From positions 310,001 through 374,000 of the forward strand of contig JALQBC010000013.1 of assembly GCA_023375675.1 (NCBI GenBank): a stretch of DNA of 64,000 nucleotides, in the 5' to 3' direction. Positions 1 through 11,961 of the stretch are shown one piece after another. The position numbers and the translations under genes were made by a program. Source of the DNA: Cytospora piceicola (Eukaryota > Ascomycota > Sordariomycetes > Diaporthales > Cytosporaceae). Below the pieces are notes generated by a model, which worked only from the letters and a program-made list of their open reading frames with translations, ran no database searches and was not told where the DNA came from. Numbering within the stretch: the stretch's first letter is position 1; each line of letters begins with the position of its first letter.

Positions 1-556
1 ATATCGTCTTCGAGACTATTAGATCTTAGCCTCGAAACACTATATACTTTACCTTTTACCTTTTATAAACACGATAGACTCGGTAGATAGTATATAGCTA
101 ACCTTATCGCGACGTGTCTTCTTATAGCAGACCGTTTAAACGAATCGTAGATCCGTATTAAGCAGCGGTCTATAAAACAACTTTAAGGACTAGGCTAAAA
201 AGCAGGCTATCCCGATCGAAGACTAAAAAGGATAAGAAGAGCTTATAGTCCTCTTTACGCTTTAAGAATTTAAGCTATTATAAGATAACCTACTCGGGCC
301 GGAGCTGCTCCCCTTTATAAATATAACTAAATATAAAATCCGGGAGTAAACGGATAAGTAAGATCCTGCTTTAACTAAAGTAAATCTTATCGAAATATAT
401 ATCTAAGTCTGTCCTTATTATCTAAGTTTTAAAAGGTATGTTATTAACTATTACTTAAAGTAAACTCTTCCGACGTTACGTAGTAGCTTAATAGCTAGCT
501 TTAGAATAGCTAGGTTAGGAAACCTTATAGTAACCTGTTAAGTAACTTTTGTTATA

Positions 557-636
557 ACAGATATAGCAGATATAGTAGCCGTAGCAGATATAGTAGCTAT
601 AGCAGATATAGTAGCCGTAGTAGCTGTAGTAGCTAC
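557..636. repeat. short tandem array of GATATAG and CCGTAG units
   Basis: Runs of AGATATAGCAGATATAGTAG and GCCGTAGCAG-like units follow one another in an imperfect array of roughly 80 bases. The units differ mainly by transitions, as expected for a simple array later hit by RIP. No coding frame is evident. Confidence 0.6.
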
Positions 637-1221
637 CTAATAAGCCGAACTAGTTTAAAATAATAGCTATAGAGCTTTATAGTAAACTTACTAATCGATA
701 TATCTTCTAGGTTTATAATAAGTAAAAGATATAGTAGTAAGGACTACTAATCGTTTACCTAATAATTATAAACGTTATAGCCGACGTTATAACCGACGAT
801 AGCCTATAATAGAATCCGAGCGTATATAAGATAATGTTACACGAGGTCTTAAACGTAGCCGGGATAAAACATTAAGATATAGAAATTTATACTTAGAGTA
901 AGAATATTTAAGGCTTATATTTAAAGCAGTAAGGTCTTGTTAAGCTTATTATACGTAATATCGACGTAAAGCTATCGTTTTTCCGGCTTATCTTACTACT
1001 CTTTATTAAACAAAAAGAAACCTTTAAAGATATATATAAACCCGATATACCTCGAGCTTCCGTCGGCTTAAACACAGCCTAACTAAACAGGCAGCTAGCT
1101 ACCCTACGCTAATAAACTCTTTTATAAAAAAAAGACTAAGTAACGGCTAAACAGGCTAAGTAATAAACGACGGTAAGTATTAGTCTAGTCTATATCGATA
1201 TATTAACAGGTATTTAATTAT

Positions 1222-1474
1222 AGATATAACAGAATATAATGTTTAGTAAGGTGTTTAGATTAAGGAATAGAGTTAGTAATACTAGTTAATATATTGTTTA
1301 TAGAGATAACAGAGTGTAATATTTAGTAGGGTGTTTAGATTTAAAGAAAGGAGTTAGTAATACTAGTTTAGTAATAAAACTGTACGATATATTAAAGTAG
1401 TATTTATTTTATAAATATAATAAGATATATAACGTTAAGTAGGGTATTCGGATTAAGAAATAAGTTAGTAATAC
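1222..1474. repeat. three diverged copies of a 54-67-bp unit
   Basis: Copies begin near 1222, 1302 and 1421. Shared landmarks are GATATAAC/GAGATAACAG, TTTAGTAAGGTGTTTAGAT and GTTAGTAATACTAG. The third copy is the most diverged. The unit contains no recognisable gene. Divergence by C/T and G/A fits RIP acting on a tandem duplication. Confidence 0.6.
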
Positions 1475-1762
1475 CTAAGTACTTAAGTAGTCTTTAAGTA
1501 ATAAAACTAGATAGCAGCCCGATTTATAAAGTATCGAATATAAGCTTTAAAAATATTATAAGGCTAGTTAACACTAAAAGGTACTAAAACGTTTAATTAA
1601 TCAGGTTTAAAGTTAATACCTATAGATGTTAACTCGGGTACTAGTTATACTTTTTTTTTAGTAGGTATATAAGTAATAAATAAATATTGTATACGTTATA
1701 ATTAGTATCTAATTAAGGTAAATTATAGTAGTAGGAATTATTTAAATAGTATTATTTTGGTA

Positions 1763-2008
1763 TTAAATAATGTTAACTCTATATAAAAAGATATATCTTT
1801 TACGCCTTACTAAGGTCTTAACTTTAAGCTCCTCTTCTACCGCCTTTAATACGGTAGCTACTTTTTTTTTAAAAGACTCGACCTTAACGTCCTTTAAGTA
1901 TAAAGCCTTATTTAAGCTCGAAATAGGACGTCGCTTTTTATATATATTAATACGCTTAGCCGTGCTATTATCTAAGGTTATAATAGAAATACTATATTTA
2001 TAGGGCAA
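1763..2008 (-). pseudogene. decayed coding fragment, unknown
   Basis: This is one of the only two frames in the RIP block that stay open for more than 75 codons; the other is its antisense shadow. The minus frame reads as a lysine- and glutamate-rich helical segment (for example KKKVATVLKAVEEELKVKTL). The composition looks like a real helical or coiled-coil protein fragment. I do not recognise a family. It is probably a piece of one of the genes destroyed by RIP, open by chance because it held few CAA, CAG or TGG codons. Confidence 0.3.
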
Positions 2009-2823
2009 TTAGAAGAAAGGTCGGGAAAGAGGTCGAAAGTCGAAAGTCTGTTTAAGGCGCAGATCGGTTAATATAGTAGGTAAATAACGTTTAAAGATAT
2101 TAATTAATAAAATCGTAATATCGGTAAGTCTAAGCTAAAAGGGATATTAATTAACTAATTAGTCGAGTTACCGAGTAGCCGAGTAGATAAAGTACGGCTT
2201 TTATACTAATTAATTTTAAGCTTACTAACTATTCGCCGTAATAATACTAAGAATAATAGTAATCGACCTAAAAGACTTATTTACCTAAAAAGAAAGTCCC
2301 GAAAAACAAGAGTACGCTAAAGGTAAGTTTTACTTCCCTTAAATAAAGCCTACCGAAAACACTATAACGTCGATAAGTCTTTAAAGCTTTTTAACGGTTT
2401 TAGCCTTTTATAAACGCGATTCTATAAGTATTAACCTATAGAACTTAGGATTATTTAAGTTATTTTAGATAGAAAATATAGATAAGCTACTATATCGTAA
2501 ATTAATATCGATAATTCTAAAGAACTTAGAAAGTCTTATATAATCCTTATTCTTTTATTATTAATAACTTAAACTATAGCCTTATTACTTAGCAGAGTAT
2601 TATAAGAATTACTATTTATTAATACTCTTTAAAAGTAGTAGCTAATTAATAATAAAGATAAATTACGATATAAGTTTATATTTTTAGACGTCCTTTATCT
2701 TATCTCTTTATAAGCCGGCTTAAATAAAGCGATCTCGATCTAAATATAGTAAAAGTATTATCCTATAATAAAGCTTGTAGTAATAAATCTAATAGGGTAA
2801 CAGAATAACAGTATAGCTTACGA

Positions 2824-3370
2824 TAACAGATCTAGGTAACAGATCTAAGGGACAGATCTAGGGGACAGATCTAGAGGACAGATCCAGAAGACAGATCTAG
2901 GGGACAGATCTAAGGGACAGATCTAGAGGATAGATCTAGTAAGGGGATAGACTTAACGAGGTAACAGAACCTACGGTAACAAGACACGGTAACACCTTTA
3001 ATTATATAACAGATATTATTTAACGAGATAACAGATCTAGTAAGGTAATAAATCTAACGAGGTAATAAATCTAGTAGAGTAATAGATCTAGTAAGGCAAC
3101 AGATCTAACGAGGTAATAGATCTAGTAAGGGAACAGATTTAACGAGGTAACAGATCTAGTAGGGTAACAGATCTAGCAGGGTAACAGATCTAGCAGGGTA
3201 ACAGATCTAGTAAGGGAACAGATCTAACGAGGTAACAGATCTAGTAAGGGAACAGATTTAGCAAGGGAACAGATCTAGCAGGGGAACAGATCTAATAAGG
3301 TAACAGATCTAGCAAGGGAACAGATTTAATAAAGGAATAAATCTAGTAAGGGAACAGATCTAGTAAGGTA
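2824..3370. repeat. 17-bp minisatellite (ACAGATCTAG core)
   Basis: About 30 imperfect copies of a 17-base unit, GTAACAGATCTAGCAGG, run head to tail. Each copy carries a BglII-like AGATCT core. Variants (GTAAGG, AACGAG, GCAGGG, GGGGAC) replace the distal bases. The period is not a multiple of three, so it is unlikely to have been coding. AGATCTAGCAGGG copies still contain CpA, so this array is less completely mutated than its flanks. Confidence 0.85.
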
Positions 3371-5613
3371 ATAATCTATTAGTAACAGCTTATAATAATA
3401 AAGTCTATAGTAACCTTTAGTATAAGGACTAAGCTACTCGAGCTTTTATCGCCGCCTTAATTCTATATTTATAAGCAGTTATATTTTTATAAACTTATAT
3501 TAAATTTATAATTAATAAAAATATCTTTAGCAGATACTTTCGTAATAAGTAGTACTTATACGGTTTAATAGATATTACTTTTAACGTATAAGTCTTTATA
3601 CTTTTAGATATCCCTAAAATAATTATAGATTTAAAAGATAGTAAAACTATATATTTAAATATTAGTTTATAAGTTTCTGTTTTAAAAGTAAAAGGTACGA
3701 TATATTAGTATAAGCGTATAAGCGGGAAAAGTTTATAGGGTTAATTAATATAGTATATATTTTAATCTTTAGCTTAAATTAAAGAACGATCTATATCGCG
3801 GGTTCTTTAAGTACTCGCTTTTAGGTCTATACTTAATTTCTATATAAACTTAAATTAAAAAACGATCTGTTATTATAGGTTCTTCGAAACTACTTTACGT
3901 TATAATATTATCTAGCTAGATAAAGCGTAGAACTTATAATCTTATAAAAGGTTTTTAAAAGACTAGTAAGCTATAACAGATTTAGTAAACGCGCTAAACT
4001 CTTCCGGCCGGGAACCTTATTTTAAATCTAAGGTAAAAGGCTATTATAAAAAATAGAATTACTACCTATAAGCTTACTAGCTATCTTTATCTGTATCCGC
4101 GTTACCGTTAAAGTTTTATATTTAAGTCTAGTAATAGCTATCGATATAGTATAGTCTTCCCGAGCGGTTTTATTAATATACCTTACTATAAGGTCGTATT
4201 ACCTTTAGTATTTTTTTACACGTTATATATTCCGTTTACGTATACCCTGTTAACTAAACCTATAGCTAAAGAAAATATTTTTAATATAAGCTTTCGTTAT
4301 AGTAAAGGCTTATACAGTACGGATTTTACTTTTAGCGTATAAGCCTTTATACCTTTAAATATTTTTAAGTATAGCTATAGATTTAATTAACTTTAGCTCT
4401 TTTAATACTAAAGCGGCTATAATACTCCGGGTATAGCTATTTAACGTTCTTTAAAGGTAGGTATTACCTATTACTTATTTAAAGAAAAGCCTATATTAGT
4501 ATAACTAGCGCTTTTTACTAACGTAAGTTGCCGGAGTAACTGCGTTTATAAAGTTAGAACTTACTATAAATCCTTTATAACCGAGACTTTTAGTTTATTA
4601 AGCTGTTTAAAAGACTACGTAACAGGAATTATATAAAATAAAAGACCTGTTAGTAACTTTTATAGCTAAAAGGCCGCGCGTTAAGGCGTTATCTCGGAAT
4701 CTTTTAGAGAACTAGTTTAGTAAATAACTATAATATTCTATAAACAGAGTTTTTAAAAAGCTATTATACGCTTAAGAGCTTAAGACCCGGATTATTATTA
4801 AAACTACGTTATTAACTTACTTAAGTTCTTATTACTACTATAATTATATACTCGGAGAGTACTACTATTTAAGCTATAGCTAAGATAGAAAGGGATAAGC
4901 TATGTTTACGTAATATACTTAGGTAATGTTACTTAAAAGATAATATAAACTTATTATAACTTACTTTAACGAATTAGGCTTATACTATATATAGATAGTC
5001 TTCTACTTAAAAATAAGCTTACGTCTTATATAAAAGGTTTAAAAACGAACCCTTAAAGCTTAAAGATAAACTATAAGCTTTAACTAGCTATTACTATATA
5101 TCGTTTAAAGTTTTATTACTACTATAATTACATATTCGGAGAGTATTACTAGTTAAGCTAAGAAAAGATAAGCTACTATCGCGTAAAATATCTACTTAGG
5201 TATATACGTTATTTAGGAAAGGGTACGTTTTATAGAAGGTTACGTTTAAGAACGGGGTGTTTAGTAAGTTAAATAGCCTTACTTAAGTTACTACTTTTAA
5301 TTTTATCTTCGGTATCTTTCCTTTAATTCGAACGTTCTTTTATAGTCTTTTCGATATAGGTTTATAATATAGTACGCTACGGTAGGCTTAAGTATATACT
5401 TTTCTATCGTCGATAAATTATTTTATATAAGAATTATAAAAAATCGACTTACGTATACTAAACTTATCTTTTAGTATATATATACTAAAAGAAGATAGTT
5501 ATTCTCGTAAGTTTATAGTTATTTACTTAACTATTTACTTAAGTTTAACTTATAAATAGCTTTACAGACTGCTAATATCCTTATAGTAAAACTATATAAT
5601 ATAGTTCTTACTT

Positions 5614-5701
5614 TAGTTAGTACTAAAAGGTACGAATAAACTAATTAATAGTATTATATAGTACTACTAATTAATCTATTAGCGTTATTTAGTGCTAACT
5701 A
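5614..5701. mobile_element. small inverted-repeat element (TIR TAGTTAGTACTAAA)
   Basis: The left end reads TAGTTAGTACTAAAAGG and the right end, read on the other strand, TAGTTAGCACTAAATAAC. The 88-base element has no coding capacity. The ends match the elements at 7038 and 9184, so it belongs to one non-autonomous family. A TA target-site duplication followed by GTTAGTACTAAA would fit a Tc1/mariner-like origin, but that is inference. Confidence 0.5.
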
Positions 5702-5704
5702 CTT

Positions 5705-5781
5705 ATTACCTACTACCTACTACCTACTACTTACTACTTACTGCCTACTACCTACTACCTACTGCCTACTACCTACTACCT
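5705..5781. repeat. 7-bp tandem array (ACCTACT)
   Basis: About eleven copies of a 7-base unit, ACCTACT with ACTTACT and GCCTACT variants, directly follow the inverted-repeat element ending at 5701. The variants are consistent with C-to-T mutation of an originally uniform array. Confidence 0.75.
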
Positions 5782-7037
5782 ATAGCTTTACCTATAGGTT
5801 ATTACTTACTATATACTACTAGTAATTATTACTAATATTATTACTATTAGTTAATTTAGCCGACTAAACCCTTTATAGTATAGGTATTAAAGCCTTTAAG
5901 TATTACGTACCGTTATTTATATCTGCTTTCTTATCGGCCCCTTTATAGTCTTTCTAATATATATTTACCTCGATATACGCTACGGTAGGCTCCGGTATAC
6001 GTTTATATAAGCCGACTAATTAATTTATATAGTAAACGTAATAAATCGACTTACGGCTATTAAACTTATCTTTTAGCGTAGGCGTATATACTTTAAGACG
6101 TTTAAGGTAAGTAAACTCTGTAGGTTTAAGGTAAATGTTTAAGGTAAGTATACTTTCAAACCTACGGTACGATCTGTTTGTGTCTTTTAGTGTTAACTGC
6201 TATTAAAATCTATAGTTAGATAAAGGTATTTTTAATAAGATTATAAGGATTAGAAAGCATATATTAAATAACTTATACCTATATATACTCTACTTTTATA
6301 TATAAAAACGACCGGCTAAACGGATTAATTCGTACTGTCTCTATATAATTAATATATAGCTAATTAGTAGTAAGAAAGTAAATAATAAGGCTATTTATAA
6401 TATAGCTGTTTTCGGTTACAGGTTACTAAGTAATTAAGGCTTAGCGGCTATCTTTATAGCCCCGCAGAGCTATATATAAGGTATATAATAAGGAACTAAC
6501 TCGCTTTAATCTTTAAGCCTGCCCTTTACTAAATTAGGTAGAATTAAGCTTATCGAGCAAGATCTATAAGCCGGGACCTACACTACCTTATCGCGATCTT
6601 ATATAAATAAGGCTAACCCTATAAATATATAGTATATATTTATTAGATATCGTAGTGTTTTAGTGTTTTAGTAATTATATTAGTAATAACGGTTAGTAAT
6701 TAACAACTAATACCTAGCTATAGCTAATACTAGCTAGTAGTCGAGATTAGTAATTAGTAATTAGTAATTTTACCGGTAATTAAAAGACTTTAAATATAGT
6801 ACTAAATTCGCCTAAGTAGCTTAATTAATAGTAAGCGAAATATCGAACAAAGGTCTATCTTAATAAATAAGCTTAGCTAAAGTGTTATATATATACGGCT
6901 AAATCGCATATTATCTTTTATATAAAGGCTAATTAACAGCTAAGATAATAAAAGCTACAACTACTAACTACTAACTACTAACTGCTAACTATTAGCTTTT
7001 AACTATTAGCTATTAGTTTTTAACTAACAGTAGTTAG

Positions 7038-7101
7038 TAGTTAGTACTAAAAGGTATATTTAATCGACCTATAAACTATCGGTACCTTTTAGTATTAACT
7101 A
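7038..7101. mobile_element. 64-bp MITE-like element with 19-bp inverted ends
   Basis: The left end TAGTTAGTACTAAAAGGTA and the right end, reverse-complemented, TAGTTAATACTAAAAGGTA match at 18 of 19 bases. The single difference is G/A, as RIP would make. The spacer is about 26 bases. With TA as the target duplication, the element proper starts GTTAGTACT. It is preceded by a run of related ACTAACT motifs (6958-7037). It has no coding capacity. Confidence 0.6.
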
Positions 7102-7418
7102 AGATAGGAAATACTAACTTTCGTACTATATTAAATTAGCTTACTAGTTTATATTAATTTTTAAAAATAATTAAATCTGTTTTAAGTACTTAAATATTTA
7201 AGTATATACTTTTTATTCGTGCTATACTATTTATACTACTTTAATTCCTTAGTCCTTTTAAATCTTAAATAAAGCGAAACGTTATATAACGTTAACTTAA
7301 TATAATAAAGAGTTTAAAACGTTTAAGATAACGTACTTTAGTTATACTTACTTTAACTTTAGAAAGGGGTAATTTTATTCCTTCGTGTTTTAATAGAATC
7401 CGGGAGGTTAATAAGCTA

Positions 7419-8960
7419 AAGGGTGTAGCTATAAACTCGAAGAAGCCTTTCCTTTTTAAGGGCTAAGCTAAGCTAGTTTTTAAAAAACCACGTTTTAAGC
7501 TTATACTCGATACTTTAAATATCCTTATAAGATATAAGTATAAAGCTAATAAGGTTTTCGCCGTTAAACGTTATAGTATTTAATAAGAAAAGGTTTTAAA
7601 ACTACCTTATAAACCTTTATTACTTAATATAGAAGGTTATATTTATAAGATATAGTAGTCTGTTATTTATCTTAAGGCTTATATATATATCGAAGTAAGG
7701 CTTTATAAGGTATATTAGTACTACCTTTTTTAAGTTTAATAAGCTTTTAAGTATAATAAACTAGTTAAATAATTTTATAAGTTCGTATAAGACAATCTTA
7801 ATAACAGCCGCTATATTTTAAAGGACTAACGTAAAGGTATTACTTTAGTATAGGTATTCGCTTATATCGATAAAAAGTATATCGTACTCGGTTAGTTAAC
7901 ATAGGTTTATTATATTTACTATAAAATTATTAGTTTATAAAAGATACGTTATTTAGTATTTATATACTTTATTACCTGTTTTTTTTATAAATTATCGTTT
8001 CTGTTAAAAAGGTATACCCGGCCTTCTGTATATAAGCTTATCGGAAAAAGCTACTTATTTAGGTAAAAGGTAAGAGGGAGAACTATTCTTTTAAATATAT
8101 ATTAAAGAACCTGCTCGGGATAGATATTTCGGCGATCTTTTCGACGATTTCGTATAAAAGGTAAACGCTTATAGATAATTAACTATCCGGTACTATTTAA
8201 AGGCTATAGTAGAGGTTATTAAGGGGGTTTTTAGTCTCGGTATAAAGGTTATTATTAAGGTTTTCGGTCTTAGTGTAAAGGCTATTACTAGAAAGGTCCT
8301 CGGTCTTAATGTAAAGGCTGTTACTAAAAAGGTCCTCGGTCTTAGTATAAAGGCTATTATTAAAAAGGTCTTTAGTTTTAGTGTAAAGGCTATTACTAAA
8401 GAGGTCCTCGGTCTTAGTATAGAGGCTATTATTAAAGAGGTCCTTAGTCTTAGTATAGAGGCTGTTACTAAAGAGGTCTTTAGTTTTAGTATAGAGGCTG
8501 TTATTAAAGAGGTCTTCGGTCTTAATATAAAGGCTGTTACTAAAGAGGTTTTTAATCTTAGTATAAAGACTGTTACTAAGGAGGTCCTTAGTCTTAATAT
8601 AGTAGCTGTTACTAAAGAGGTCTTTAGTCTTAGTATAGTAGCTGTTACTAAAGGGGTCCTTAGTTTCAGTATAGTAGCTATAAGAAAGGGGATCGGAAGT
8701 AGTTTTTAAGCTCGATAATATAAAGTAGTTCTTTTCTTTCTAAGCTATAAAGCATTTAACGTAAAGGCCGTATATAATATAAAGGATATAATCTATAATA
8801 TAATTAACTATATTATAAAGAGGTGTTAAAAGCAATTATAGTAAGTATCGAAGCTTTCCCTTCCCTTTCTATATTTAAAAAAGAGCTAGTACCTAATAAT
8901 AAGCCCTTTATAAAAAGCTAACAGATAATTATAAGGTTATTTAACAGACTTTTACTATAT
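7419..8960 (+). pseudogene. decayed protein gene with 12-residue repeats
   Basis: One frame stays in register from 7419 through the tandem array at 8226-8690 and on to about 8.96 kb if TAA/TAG are read as former glutamine or tryptophan codons. The first part is basic and hydrophobic (for example KKPRFKLILDTLNILIRYKY). The middle encodes thirteen copies of an 11-12-residue repeat, G-P-R-S-stop-C/Y-K-G-C/Y-Y-stop-K/R. The part after it is again lysine-rich. Tyr and Ile are inflated, as RIP turns His/Cys codons into Tyr and Met/Thr into Ile. The family is not recognised. Frame continuity over about 500 codons makes a real former gene likely; start, stop and introns cannot be fixed. Confidence 0.5.
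8226..8690 (+). repeat. 36-bp tandem repeat, in-frame 12-residue units
   Basis: Thirteen units follow one another; the first is 33 bases and the other twelve are 36. A typical unit contains GGTCCTCGGTCTTAG followed by TATAAAGGCTATTACTAA. The period of 36 keeps a single reading frame, and the in-frame stops fall at the same two codon positions in nearly every unit. That pattern is expected if both positions were glutamine codons (CAG and CAA) changed by RIP. Confidence 0.85.
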
Positions 8961-9183
8961 ATCGGTAATAGTAAACAACTATAGAAATTAAGGTTTAATT
9001 TTAAGTAGCTACGTTATTTATATTTAATAATAAATATAAGAAAAGACTATATTACGCTTAATACGGTCTTTAACCGCGTTAATATAACGTTTATTTAGAA
9101 TTTAATAGGTATAATTAATAACCTTAAAAACTATAATAATAAACTTTAAAAACAGATTAGAATTACTAGTTAGCAGCTAATAA

Positions 9184-9249
9184 TAGTTAGTATTAAAAGG
9201 TGCTAATAGTTTATATACTAATTTTATTTATACCTTTTAATACTAACTA
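9184..9249. mobile_element. 66-bp MITE-like element, same family as 7038
   Basis: The left end TAGTTAGTATTAAAAGGTG and the right end, reverse-complemented, TAGTTAGTATTAAAAGGTA match at 18 of 19 bases. Length, end sequence and lack of coding capacity match the element at 7038-7101. The spacer differs. Two near-identical structures in one block support a real transposed family rather than a chance palindrome. Confidence 0.6.
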
Positions 9250-10201
9250 AAACGAAAGCTCCCTTTTAAAAGCTAAACGATTAAAAAGTAAAGGTATAAA
9301 TTATAAGAAGCTTCTGTCTTTATATTATTAAAGTAAAGTAACTTATTTAAATAGCGTTATAGAAAAAAGGAGATAAGGAAGGCTATGAGTGTATTTATTA
9401 AATACTAAAGTAGTAGCTAAAGAGGCGATATTTAGTAAAAAAGACTAGGTTTACTACTAATATCTTTTAAAGCCTAATTTAAACGGATTATAGTAGTATA
9501 AGATATACTATCTAAGTATATATCCGAGATAAGTATATAGCCTTTCCGACTTATCGGATATAAAGCTAAAATTATTTATCGAAAGTAGTAATTATTTATA
9601 TAAACGTAAAATCTTAGTTTAAAAGCGTAAAGCTACTTTCTTATTAAACCGTCGATACTAATATTACTACTACTATAGCTATAATATAAAGATAAACCCG
9701 AGCCGATACCGATACTACTATTATTACTACCGCCCTATATATATATATTACCTTATATATATATATTACTACTTAGCGTTAGTTAAAGACTAAACGCTTA
9801 TAAGCCGAAGACCGAGTAAATAAATAACGTAAAAAGCTATCTCGCCTGTTATTTATAACGCTTACGTATACTAACTTAAATTTTAGTTAATAACGTTTAT
9901 ATACTACCGTCTTAAGTATACCTATTTTCGGCTTAATATATTTTTTAGTTAGAAATATATTATACTACCTCTGATAAAAGCCTGTTTTAATTACTAAAAT
10001 TTCTTTAACCTATACTTATATTATAAAGAGCGTATACTCCCGAAGCCTAAAACTAGTTAGAATAAGTAAACTAAAAAAGAGCTGTTACCGTATACTATTA
10101 TATATAACGTAAAGATACCGCGTAGCCTTTTTAAAACGGTATACGAAAATATAAGTAAGGCTTCGGAGATAAACGTAAAGCTTATACGTATATATAAAAA
10201 G

Positions 10202-11317
10202 AAAGAATACAGCTTATAGCTCGACAGTAACGTTATTAAAGTATAAGTTTTTTAAGATATTATCTTTAAGATTATTAAACGCTAGCTAAGTACTATTATC
10301 GAAACTTAGCTATAAAAGAAAGACAATACCTTTACCTTTTACGATACCGGTATCTTTACTTTTAATAAGCTAACTACTACGTTACCAGGCCTTTTATTCG
10401 TATACTAGAATTTATATTAAAAATAGGCGAGCGAGCTTATATTATCCCTGTTAGTATCGGATATAAAAGATATTTTTATACGGTTTATATCGTTAGTCTT
10501 TAGCTATAACCTTACTTCGAGGTATATTATTTTTAACCTTATAAGTAAGATTATATAAAGCTTTATATAGCCTTAAAGGCTTTAAAAGCGGGATAAAGCA
10601 CTTATTACCTTTATAAGCTTTATTATAGAAAACCCGGGTTAGGCTTAAAACCTTTTAGTCGACTTTATTAAAGTAATCGAGGAAAAATACTTCGAAGTCG
10701 CCTTAATTTTAAAAGGTAGCGGAAAAGATTAAAATATAAAAAAGGTTATACGTATATTCCTTAAGGCTATTATAGAGGTTAATAAATAGGCGGTTTAAAT
10801 TAAAAATAAAGCCGAAGTAGTATTTAATATCGTTTAAAAAACAGCTCGGTAATAGTTTAATATTATTACGTATAACGCCGACCGGATATATAATACTATA
10901 GATAAAATAGCCGACTAAATAAAACGTTTCGGTTTTAATATTTTACGTAAAGGTACGGCCTTTAATAACAGAGACGGATAAAGCTATAACGTTAAAAAAC
11001 TATAGTAGTGTATTAGCTACTCTTATTATTAAATAGATTTTATTTAGTTAAAATAAGACAGATTATTATAACGTCGGTTACTTTATCTTTAAAGTAACTA
11101 GATACTTTTTATAGTAGTTTATAGAAATAAGTTTAATAACGGTAAGTCGATTTTTTAATCGCTTATATAAAATAAATTTATCGGGATTATAATTTATATA
11201 ATAAAGCTTACCGTAATATACTATAAGGTAAACTAAGGTCGGAAAGACTATAAAGGAGGTAATTAAGATATATACTTAAATAGTATAGTATACTTTTAAG
11301 TTAATAGTAATTACTAC
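10202..11317 (+). pseudogene. decayed helical protein gene, unknown
   Basis: A single plus-strand frame runs for about 370 codons when TAA/TAG are read as former CAA/CAG/TGG. Intact stretches look like a normal soluble alpha-helical protein, for example LVDFIKVIEEKYFEVALILK near 10,655 and IKRFGFNILRKGTAFNNRDG near 10.92 kb. Stops occur almost only where glutamine or tryptophan would be natural. No transposase, reverse transcriptase or integrase motif was seen. The frame may begin upstream of 10,202. The family is not recognised. Confidence 0.45.
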
Positions 11318-11632
11318 TCGGTAGTAGTAGTAGCAGTAGTAGTAGCAGTAATAGTAGATAACGGTATTAGGTAACGGTAACGGTAAGTGATTAACCGATA
11401 GTAACAGCGACGATAACGGTAACGGTAATAGCGTAGGTAGTAAGTAGTAGGTAGTAAATAGTAGATAGTAAACAGGGTATTAAATAATAATTAGGTAACG
11501 GTAATAGTAAGCGATTAACCGATAGCGACGGTAATAGCGTAAGCAGTAGGCGTAGGCGTAGGCGTAAGTAGTAGATAGTAACGTAAGTAGCGGCGTAAGT
11601 AGCGGCGTAAGCAGTAGGCAGATAGTAACGGT
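11318..11632. repeat. GTAGTAG / GGTAACGG compound tandem array
   Basis: The left part is a run of GTAGTAGTAGCAG trinucleotide-type repeats. The rest repeats GGTAACGG, AGTAGGTAGTAAATAG and GCGTAGG units. A longer unit recurs with a spacing of 124 bases (GATTAACCGATAG near 11,389 and 11,513). It directly follows the decayed frame ending at about 11.3 kb. Confidence 0.7.
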
Positions 11633-11961
11633 ATATTAACTTAAAAGGTGCTATTTAATAAAAAGGGTTTTATTAATACTTAAATAAAATACTCTAAACG
11701 ATATAATAATACTTAATTAATTAAATCTTCGAAACGTTATAATTTAAAACTTTAAACTTATAGCTTTTACTTCTTTAAACGCTACGCCTTTACGTAACGC
11801 TACTAAAACCTTAGCTATAAAGCCTATCGGACCTTTTTTATCGTCGGCTTATTTAAAGACAGCTTAAGCTACGCTTTAAAGTACGCTTATTAGTTAGCTG
11901 CCGAGCGTTAAACTTTTAATAGCCGGCCGGCCTTTAGCTATTCGGCGTAGCAGAAAAGTAG

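Larger units (their letters stand above)
3530..6085. repeat. diverged internal duplications (three pairs)
   Basis: Three pairs of related stretches can be aligned by eye. Pair one is 3530-3636 with about 4290-4386 (shared ACTTTTAACGTATAAG / ACTTTTAGCGTATAAG). Pair two is about 4825-4930 with 5108-5205 (shared ATTACTACTATAATTA and CGGAGAGTA). Pair three is about 5336-5480 with 5940-6085 (shared TACGCTACGGTAGGCT, AATCGACTTACG and TAAACTTATCTTTTAG). Copies differ by many transitions. Duplicates of this kind are what RIP needs as a trigger. The parent sequence is not recognised. Confidence 0.6.
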
